This document shows, piece by piece, positions 56,450-64,000 of a stretch of DNA of 64,000 bases; the stretch's first letter is position 1, and every line of letters begins with the position of its first letter. The stretch covers positions 34,076-98,075 of the forward strand of contig FJOG01000007.1 of the NCBI GenBank assembly GCA_900073065.1, in the 5' to 3' direction. The notes beneath the pieces are model-generated. The model made no database searches, was not told the origin of the DNA, and saw nothing but the letters and a program-made list of their open reading frames with translations. A program made the translations under genes and the position numbers. Source of the stretch: Phialocephala subalpina. Its lineage: Eukaryota; Ascomycota; Leotiomycetes; Helotiales; Mollisiaceae.

Positions 56450-57621
56450 CTACTTGACAAGCACGCCCCTATATCTCAACTTTCCACTGTTCAACTTATC
56501 TAAGCACTCCTTGAATCCTTCTACACTGAATTCGAACGTCTCGATTGTAGGCTTGATCCCATGGAGAGCAGCAAAGTTGAGCATATCTGCATGCACGCTT
56601 CGGGAAGCGACGAGAGAGGAGCGAAGGTTGTAAGTCTCGAAGAAGAAGGGCCAGGAACTGTCACGTCAGTATCTCTCTGAAATGGGAAGACTATGGGAAC
56701 GTACGGAAGTTCAATCGGTGCAGTTGGCGCAGAAAGCACAACGATATTCGCCGTTCTCGCAAGGACCTCCTTCTTCATGAACTTGCTCCAATCCGGATAC
56801 CTCCCCGCAGTAACAATTAACACATCAATCGGCTTAACCACCTTCTCCGGCTCACTCAACAAATAGAACTCACTAGCCCCAAACCCCTTCGCCTCCTTCT
56901 CCTTATTCGTACTCGTCGAGAAGACTATAGTTTCGAAGCCTAGCTTTGAAGAGAATTGAATCGCGAGATGGCCTAGCCCGCCGATTCCTAGAATACCGAC
57001 GCGATTGCCGGGGACGGTGTATTGGATAATGGCAGAGTAGACCGTGGAGCCGGCGCATTGGAGGGGAGCGGCGTCGGCGGAGGAGAGGCTGTCCGGGATT
57101 TTGTGGATGTAGGTTTCTGTGCCGATGTCTGGATGTGTTACCGTGTTAGATTGTGGGTTGATGGATAGGAGGGAAGATCGGGGAGAGGAGTTTGAGGTGG
57201 GGATTTACAGTAATCGCCAAAAGTGCCTTTGCTGTAGTCTGCCTCGCCGAAGACATTACGTTCGTAGCAGTAGATATCTTTTCCTTTCAGACAATAGTCA
57301 CAGTGTCCACAACTCTAGAGATGTCATCAGCTTGACCATTCCTATCCCTAAGCTAGGGTAAGGTTATCTCACGTCTCTCAAATAGCCAGCGCCAGCTCGC
57401 TCTCCAACTTTCAAGGTCTTGACTTGACTCCCGATCTTCTCAACAATGCCAACTCCTTCATGGCCAAGAGCCATGCCATGTGGGATCATGTGTACATCTG
57501 TTCCGCAGAGACTGGCGTGGGTGATCTTGATCAAGACATCTTTTGGCCCCAACTCTGGAAGCTCATCGGGCACCTTCTTGACGGCGCCTTCGACACCACG
57601 ATAAACGAAGTTTTGAACCAT
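56450..57621 (-). pseudogene. Zinc-dependent medium-chain alcohol dehydrogenase with one frameshift
   Basis: Exons 57373-57621, 57209-57314 and 56450-57128 (introns 58 and 80 bp) encode an MDR dehydrogenase. Catalytic-zinc ligands are visible as SLCGTDVH and GHEGVG, the structural-zinc cysteines in SCGHCDYCLKGKDIYC, and the cofactor site GILGIGGLGHLAIQF. In exon 3 the frame runs well to FPFQRDTDV and must then shift by one base at about 56656-56664 to continue as SSWPFFFETYNLRSSLVASR and finish at RYRGVLVK. Adding one base there makes the rest of the conserved C-terminus readable; no splice pair explains it. It is either a recent null allele or a sequencing error. The family reduces aldehydes or oxidises alcohols with NAD(P)H. 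Confidence 0.8.
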
Positions 57622-58585
57622 GTTGGGAATGAAGAAAAGAGTATGTTTTGGAGGGTAAGAATTGGAAGATGATGAGAAAAATAATTGATATAAATCGAGA
57701 CACTTGCTTGGCCTTATATTATGATGGTTAAATAGAAAGCCCCTGCTCATCCAGCCAGTTGTAAGTCATCGGCGACAACAATTGGCATGATAGCAGTCGA
57801 CGCCAAAAAGGGGTGCGAGAGAGCCAATGAGAGGACCCCTAGCCTGCAGACAGCCACAGTTTCGGGGATAACAGGATTGACTGTTTACTATTCAAGCCTG
57901 CTTTCATAACCTGCGCCTTGCTTACATGACCTGGAAAAACATGATAGGCTTCACCCCTACACAGCATCCAAACTTGGCAATTGCATACAGTGAGTAACCA
58001 AAAAAACCAGACAACACTGCTGTCGTGTGTACCAAGGCGTTGGTCATCAATGCCATGGAGTGGTCTGGATTAGTATAGGGGGTGGAGCCGAGATATCATG
58101 GAGGTAAAGATTACTGATCTGGAAATAGCGAGGAGGGGTATGTATTCAACAACTCCGTGCCGTCTAAGTAACGCCTGTAAATGCCAACACAAAATAATGA
58201 AATGTTACCTTTGATCGGGAACGGCTTGATGCTTTTCCGAATGTTCGAACTCGAGATCCAACTTTTTATATCCAAGTTGTATGGGTTGACGCCAGGCATT
58301 GGTCGTTGACGGCATATCCGATCAGGTATCCATGTGTTCGTCACGAACATCTAGAATTCAAATGTAGCTTTCCCTTAACTCCAAACCAACAGTCGGCCTT
58401 TAAGAATCGGAATTGGTAATAGTCTTTGCCAGCTGGAGAAAATGTATCCAAGCCTCGTCTAACAAAACTTCGTATCTGCGACGAGTCGAAATTGTCCCTC
58501 GCCGTCACGGATATCGTGGTTCCAGCGTACTCTTCCAGTAATTGCCTCCACAGGGCGCCATGATAGTCGTGAGTCCGTTGCCTGC
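57622..58585. other. Intergenic, no supported gene
   Basis: It contains the dehydrogenase promoter at its left edge and the F-box gene 3' flank at its right; short frames only. Confidence 0.45.
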
Positions 58586-59585
58586 CTAATCGTCTTCCGC
58601 ACTTCCTTCGTCGTCATCAGTCTCCCATCCCTCACCACTCCCTTCCTCTACTGAATCGTCATCATCTTCTTCGGAATCGTCTTCATCTGCCTCTTCGTCA
58701 TCACTCCACTCCCCAAGGCTCGCCCACTGCCTGAATTGCTGCAAGTTCTTCAAAATCCCCTCCTCCTGTTCCTCATCCCCATCCCTAGCAAAATCCCATT
58801 CCGTCCCATTCCACTCTGCGAATTGTCTCGTAACCCTTGCCCTCCTAGCCATCTTCCTAGCGATCGAGCTGTCGTCTGCAAACGCATGAAGCGCCTTCTG
58901 AATGACAGCCATAGCATCAATCTCCTTCCTATCGACCTTTTCTCTCAGATCCTTCAGCCAACCCAATTTCTTCGAGGCCGCCTCAGCACTGAATTTGTGA
59001 TAGAGAAATTCCTCCCCATAGAACTCCGAGAAGAGCGCTCTCCAGTCGCAGCTTAATTGTAACTTATCGTAATTGAATGCGACACTAGGTATTGGACCAT
59101 CATTTACTTCACGTCGTATTTGAATCGTATGCTTTGGCATCTCGATATGTGACTCTCCCATAACTTGTCTCAATCGTTTTGAATGATAAGCTTCAAGTCA
59201 TCCGACATCTCCTCCGTTATTTCCTTGTCCAAAGACAGGGTAGCAGTATACTTGTCTTCTGATAGACGGTCGAACTCGAATTCGCAGGTCAGAGGGATGG
59301 CGGAGAATCGTCTATCGCTCCGCACTGGCGGAGTGTATTCACCTGCTTTCTGTCAGCTTGCCAACCCCCTGAAGATCATTGGAACGAGTACTCACCGAGC
59401 AGGAAGTTTATCCGCAGATAAGGGAGAAGCCTCTCTCGAAATATACACTCTGTGGCATCTTTGAAAGTGCTGGAGACGTTTCGGCATGTGATCCAGAGGA
59501 AGCTGAGGTCGTCGTCGGTGTCGAGGCTTCGCAGGATTCTAATCCAAAGCTCGTTTGGCAGAACTGGACAAACTGGTCCTTCCAT
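58586..59585 (-). pseudogene. F-box-like protein with acidic tail; one homopolymer frameshift
   Basis: Exon 1 (59396-59585) encodes PVLPNELWIRILRSLDTDDD, an F-box-like helix set, then ending LRINFLLG. Exon 2 starts at 59342 after a 53-bp intron (EYTPPVRSDRRFSAIPLTCE). The frame breaks at an A4 run (59177-59180 as T4 on the plus strand): one more A would continue straight into KRLRQVMGESHIEMPKHTIQ. The remainder holds LFSEFYGEEFLYHKF and an extremely acidic C-terminus (long Asp/Glu runs). F-box proteins act as SCF ubiquitin-ligase adaptors. Because the break sits in a homopolymer, a sequencing error is likely and the gene may be intact. Confidence 0.65.
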
Positions 59586-59925
59586 GACTTGAGGATTATG
59601 TATAGAGTATCGTCTAGGACGAAGTTGGGTGGTGTTGAAGGTTATCGTCCGCCTAAGGTTAACAGGAAGTGGGATGGAAAAGCATGTGACGGAGCACGCG
59701 TCGCGAGACGCGTTTCGATACCCAAGTAACTTACAATCCTACACGCAGATCATCACAACTCTAGTGGTGCCACGACTTCTGCTCTCTAGATCTCCCGAAT
59801 AGTCTTCGGACATTCTCCTTTGCTTCTTCGATGGGTTGAACAAGAGACGCTCTTGGCTTTCGCATTTCTCCCTCCCCTCTCTGCAATAGCGGTGTGTATC
59901 TTGCTGAGCAGGAAAATCGCCCGAG
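59586..59925. promoter_or_regulatory. Divergent promoter between F-box-like and DUF4470 genes
   Basis: 340 bp between two divergent start codons, without a supported ORF. Confidence 0.4.
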
Positions 59926-62900
59926 ATGTTTTCTCCAACTTTCGTGCCCTCTTCTGGCGCATATGTCTTCTATCCTATCGGAAATACTCCTGCTGTCAAC
60001 TTATTGAGTCATCATGCTCCACAGGAGGGCAACGATGTGCCCACCGAGATTTTGATGCTGGCATGTGGAGATCCGAGAAGCATTTTGTATTCATTGTGGT
60101 CTGAAGGTAGACCAGGTTCTGAAAAGTTCACATTTACTTGCTGCGATCTTGAGCCAGCTGTGTTAGGTAAGACGCAAACCAATCTGGAAGTACAACTGGT
60201 CTAACAGCGCATAGCACGCAACGTTCTGTTGCTATCATTGATGCTAGATCATGCTGATGCCAACTCAAAGAATGCCCCCAATGACCTAGATGATCAGCTT
60301 GCTGCCATATGGAATTTGTGGTATCACTTCTGTATTCCAAAAACGCAGCTTGATCTTCTCCAGGACCAAGCTCAAAAGCTTCTATCCTACACTGAAACGC
60401 CGGAAGCCTGGATTAATTGTCCCTATTCGACCACTATCAAGTTCGTAAGCTTACAGACCGTGGATGAACTGCGGAAGATCTGGACTAGATATTCTGTGCG
60501 ACGAACTCCCAGCGATCGAGCCAAGATAGATAAGGCTAGGAGACGAGAGATCAAGGCCGTTTACGATGAAAGATATGCCGGGAGTGGGAAGTCGTTCACA
60601 TTCTATGCTGGTCCACACTGGGTGAGAGGCATAGAAATCATGAACAAAGGCCTTCGAGGATACTGGTTGAAGGGTGTGGTTGGAGGAAATTCGAGTGATC
60701 TGACGGCTCTCGGTCCGGACAAGAAAGGAGTCATCAATCCGCTGTTCACTATCTCTGGGATTTCCAATGAATTCATCGTACATTTCACGAGCGACCCGAT
60801 TGCTACTTTTCATCTGGCCTCAGTGTTTGATGGAGACGTCTCCAATCACGATCAAACAGTCGAGGCTATGGCAACTCTGGCCAAGAGCCAGTTCAGAGAA
60901 TGGAGCCAGGCGTTTGTCGAGTATGCGAAAAGCGGTTCTGTCACAGTCAAGCTGTATTATGGCGACGCAGTGACGTTCTGTCACGAGCTTTCTGCGAGGA
61001 ATCCCGCTCTACCAACAACAGCCGCGATCATGCGGACTTACACAAGTCAATGGTCACCAAAGCCACTACTCCTTGGTGGAGATGGAGCAGCCAACCTGCC
61101 ATTCTTCTTTGATGTTATCGATACTTCGAATGTCTCAGATTGGGTGGGTATGCTGAACATTCTGATTCCAACTGCCCAGATACTGGCAAGGAAGAGCACG
61201 TCGGTTTTGTACACGGAAATATTTCGCCTCTCGTCCCGAGAAATCCATAATGAACTTTCCGAGCAATTATTTATGGACGTCGATCTCGCCAGCCTGCTTA
61301 TTGGGCTCGTGCCGATGGGTTTCGTGCTTGGATATACTTTAGAAAATAGCTGTGGCGAAGATTGGTGTAGTCTCGATGATCCGAATGGGGCGAATCGGTA
61401 CAGGATGCGCATTCCCTGGAGAGTTGTTGCGGACCAGCACACTGAGAATCAGGCAGTTGAAGCTGAAGTGGATAGTCGAGTTCAGTTTGATCTCGAGGAG
61501 CTGACCGGGATCCTTTTCGATATCTACTTGAAAATATTCGCTCAGGAGGACCTCAGCGGTTGGATGAAAAAGGTTCGATCTCAACCTGGTGGGCGGCCGA
61601 TGAACTCGCAAGTCTTCAGTCGCTACAGTCGAATAAGCTTTGCCATGCTTCTTCAACATGCGACACGGAACATCTTAGCGAAGCACTGGACTACAGTCTT
61701 CACAACCTTGGCGCAGATGATTCAAGACGACAATAAGCTGGACATTGGCAAGGATTGTCAAAGAGAACATGCCCTGCAGACTGGTATATCTGGTGCTATG
61801 CAGGCCGGCGCCACCAAGCCAAATGACCCAAATTATCCTGCGATGTGGAAGTGTGTCACCTTGGTCGTCCCTCGCAAGGAGTTGAAAGTGATCGAGCGTA
61901 TAGGAGGTGCTCCTGGAATACACCTTGTCATTACAAGGGGAAAAGAGAATAATTTGTTCTTTTCTATACACTGCTTCTTTGGCAAAGTCAAGCAGAAGAA
62001 TGATGGCTCTTGGGATGAGGTTGTCGAGGATCCTTCCGGCTGGAGCGGCTCTTCAGATCTCATCGTTACAGCTGTCGTTCCATATAACATAGTGGATAAA
62101 AAGTTCGACGTGGGATTGTTGGTCACCGTGGATATACACTCTATGCGTTATATGGAGGAACTGGGCGCAGAGATGTGCGTCTATATGACCGAATCCCACG
62201 ACAAGAAGCATATTATCTTATCAGATGGACCTCCTGGGGTGCCGAAAGAGCGCCTTGTTCCCCATCCCAGCGAGTATGTTGTTGCACATCCAAGGGACCA
62301 GCCGATGCCGACAGTCGTGATCACTGCGACGATGTCCAAGGGACCTTTGATGCTTCAGGCGAAGTACACTATAACGCCAGGGTCTGACGAGGCCATTGCA
62401 CTCAGAAATGCTGCCTTCGTGACTTTTTCGGATCATTCACCATGCACTGTCCTTCTCAATATAGGAGACAAACACAGCCGGCGTGTGATCTTCCCGTATC
62501 CGGTCGATTTCACCAAGATCAAGACCAAGATCGCCCGAAAGAGTCTCTGGATTGAGATGAACGTGCCAGCTGCATCTGCCTTGGTCACCGGTGGGTATGA
62601 TATCGGACCGTTCCCCGTCATCATCAATGAAAACTCGCAGCCTTCCACTTGGGCATTGCCAAGATTCGATCTCGAGAAGCAACCTGCCATCCTAGACATG
62701 GACCCAGGAACTTGGTTAGCAGAATCGTTCGACCAAATCGCCAGTGTCCGAGAGAAAGACATCATCAACAAGGGATCAAAATTGCGGGATTTCCGAAGTA
62801 CATTACCACTATTCAAGAAGACGCTGAATCAGATCTCCATGAATGTTGTAGACGTAGATGATCCAAATGTATTCTGTTTTCTGAGGAAAGGTGCCGATCC

Positions 62901-63369
62901 ACCCATCTTCAACACCATCATTGTCGCAAAATGTCTTCGGCATGCACGCGAGAGCGGGGCTATCCTCCTCGACGCATGGGTAATTCCTCTCACTCTAGCA
63001 AACAGAATGGCAGTCGCGCAGGTAATTGCCACGAAGACGGGGAAAGCTGAAATCTTCGAACTTTCCCAGGACGAGTTGAAGATATGGAAGCACATGTTCC
63101 CAGCTGCTGTGGAGTCATGTCGCCGAAATTGGAAGCACAAACCATCTTGCGAGTATCTGAAGGCTCGAAAAGTGCCTCTATCAACTGAGGACTTTGAAAG
63201 TCCCATCTGCGGTTGCGGCGAAGGGCAGGACGTCGACGCTTTCCCTGCGATCCCTTTCGTCGCTAGGTTGAAGAGCATGGCTACCCGTGTTGCTATCCCG
63301 ACTTTGACTGGTGTCTCTTATGTTGAGCCTATGAATCCGTTGATCGAAACCGAGTTTCGGGATGATTGA
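59926..63369 (+). CDS. DUF4470-domain protein
   Basis: Two exons, 59926-60166 and 60215-63369 (48-bp intron, phase 1), give 1131 residues. The N-terminal DUF4470 domain reads YPIGNTPAVNLLSHHAPQEG, LMLACGDPRSILYSLW and FTCCDLEPAVLARNVLLLSL, like a SAM-methyltransferase-type fold (acidic-Gly, CGDPR). The large remainder is soluble and mixed. Near the end a Cys/His cluster (CRRNWKHKPSCEYL, then SPICGCGEGQ) recalls the tail seen in MYND/DUF4470 proteins, although no MYND finger precedes it. Related fungal genes are multi-copy and uncharacterised. No signal or membrane segment was seen. No lesion found. Confidence 0.88.
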
Positions 63370-63679
63370 ATAGTCGCTGTCCTTGATTGCGTTTGGGAGG
63401 GTAAAGTAACATCAATGAGGCTTCCTCTTTGATATCCATCCACCCGAGTAGAGTGTATTGGTGCCTGCTTCGTTTTGGCAAAATCTGGTAAGACCTGCGA
63501 TAGCAGCCAATGTTAAGATAAGAATGGAAAATACCTACATTCGCAATAGTCACACCTGTCTGTTAACATGCTCAGTTCCTTCACAAGGTCGTCGTATAAT
63601 TTGGGACAAACATGATCTTTCGTGCTTTTCATTAATAGACGAAACCGGGACAACAGCGAAGTACTACGCATCCTCTAGA
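63370..63679. other. Intergenic, no supported gene
   Basis: 3' flanks of two convergent loci; short frames only. Confidence 0.4.
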
Positions 63680-64000
63680 TGCCCTCCCGCTTCCCTTCCT
63701 TCCCAACCTCGGTCAGCAACCTCGTGGACGCAAATTTCCTTGGAGGAACGCCTCTACTCTAGAGCTCATCCATCTCAATGTACAGTATGTCCTACCCTTC
63801 AACTCCGGAATCATGAAGATAAACACAACAGCAAACACCGGAATACCGCCAAACACCAATGCAATCTTTCCGGCCATGTTCCCTTGATCCGGATTAATAG
63901 TATGACTACACGCAGCGGTCTTAGTTCCGAACACTTACAACATATATCCGATGACCCCGAGTTTCCGCATGCGTTCTGGATGAAGATTGTGCTGACAGCT
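63680..64000 (-). pseudogene. C-terminal end of an MFS sugar transporter, disrupted and cut by the window end
   Basis: The minus strand reads MAGKIALVFGGIPVFAVVFI and MIPELKGRTY, the helix 12 and PELKGRT hallmark of fungal hexose/disaccharide carriers. After GRTY the frame shifts; YIEMDEL, a TAG at the next position, then SRGVPPRKFASTRL follow in another frame. Upstream (63940-64000) the expected helix 11 region is also out of frame. The rest lies beyond the window. It is very likely a pseudogene. Confidence 0.65.

Overview
The window is chromosomal DNA of a filamentous ascomycete (Pezizomycotina; the gene set would fit Leotiomycetes, but that rank is inference). The evidence is genes split by 44-150 bp introns with GTAAGT-like donors, typical fungal families (PIG-S, DUF6594, DUF4470, Fungal_trans_2, PDR-type ABC pump, Fat1-type acyl-CoA synthetase), and AT-rich islands whose coding relics look damaged by repeat-induced point mutation (RIP). 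Exons were assigned by hand from reading frame and splice signals, with no transcript or homology search.

Layout. 1-8885: AT-rich DNA, an intact secreted FAD oxidoreductase, a decayed O-methyltransferase, a truncated 2OG-Fe(II) oxygenase-like gene, a seven-helix receptor and a second AT-rich island. 8886-22160: largely empty DNA, then an MFS transporter, a Fat1/FATP-like acyl-CoA synthetase, the GPI transamidase subunit PIG-S, a single-pass membrane protein, a degenerate tRNA-like unit and small membrane-protein genes. 22230-26000: a Fungal_trans_2 regulator and a short bZIP gene, divergently arranged. 26323-31682: an unidentified gene split by a 4.05 kb hAT transposon (18-bp terminal inverted repeats, 8-bp target duplication) carrying a RIP-ruined transposase and an open DUF3716-like ORF.

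31874-41255: a CENP-U/Ame1-like kinetochore gene and a large glycoside hydrolase-like gene share a short divergent promoter; then comes a 350-bp MITE, and a gene that encodes a 3-beta-HSD/Erg26-like dehydrogenase, a hemerythrin HHE domain and a C-terminal membrane anchor in one frame-consistent model. 43893-52144: a cytochrome P450 and a PDR-type ABC transporter, divergent; the ABC gene carries several lesions and needs three GC-AG introns. 52632-64000: a DyP-type peroxidase, a membrane-protein 3' fragment, a broken DUF6594 gene, a zinc alcohol dehydrogenase with one frameshift, an F-box-like gene with one frameshift, a DUF4470 protein, and a broken sugar-transporter end.

The P450/ABC pair and the oxidoreductase/methyltransferase pair look like remnants of secondary-metabolite or detoxification loci; no backbone synthase is visible. 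Several single-base frameshifts sit in otherwise conserved genes, so part of the apparent decay may be sequencing error.
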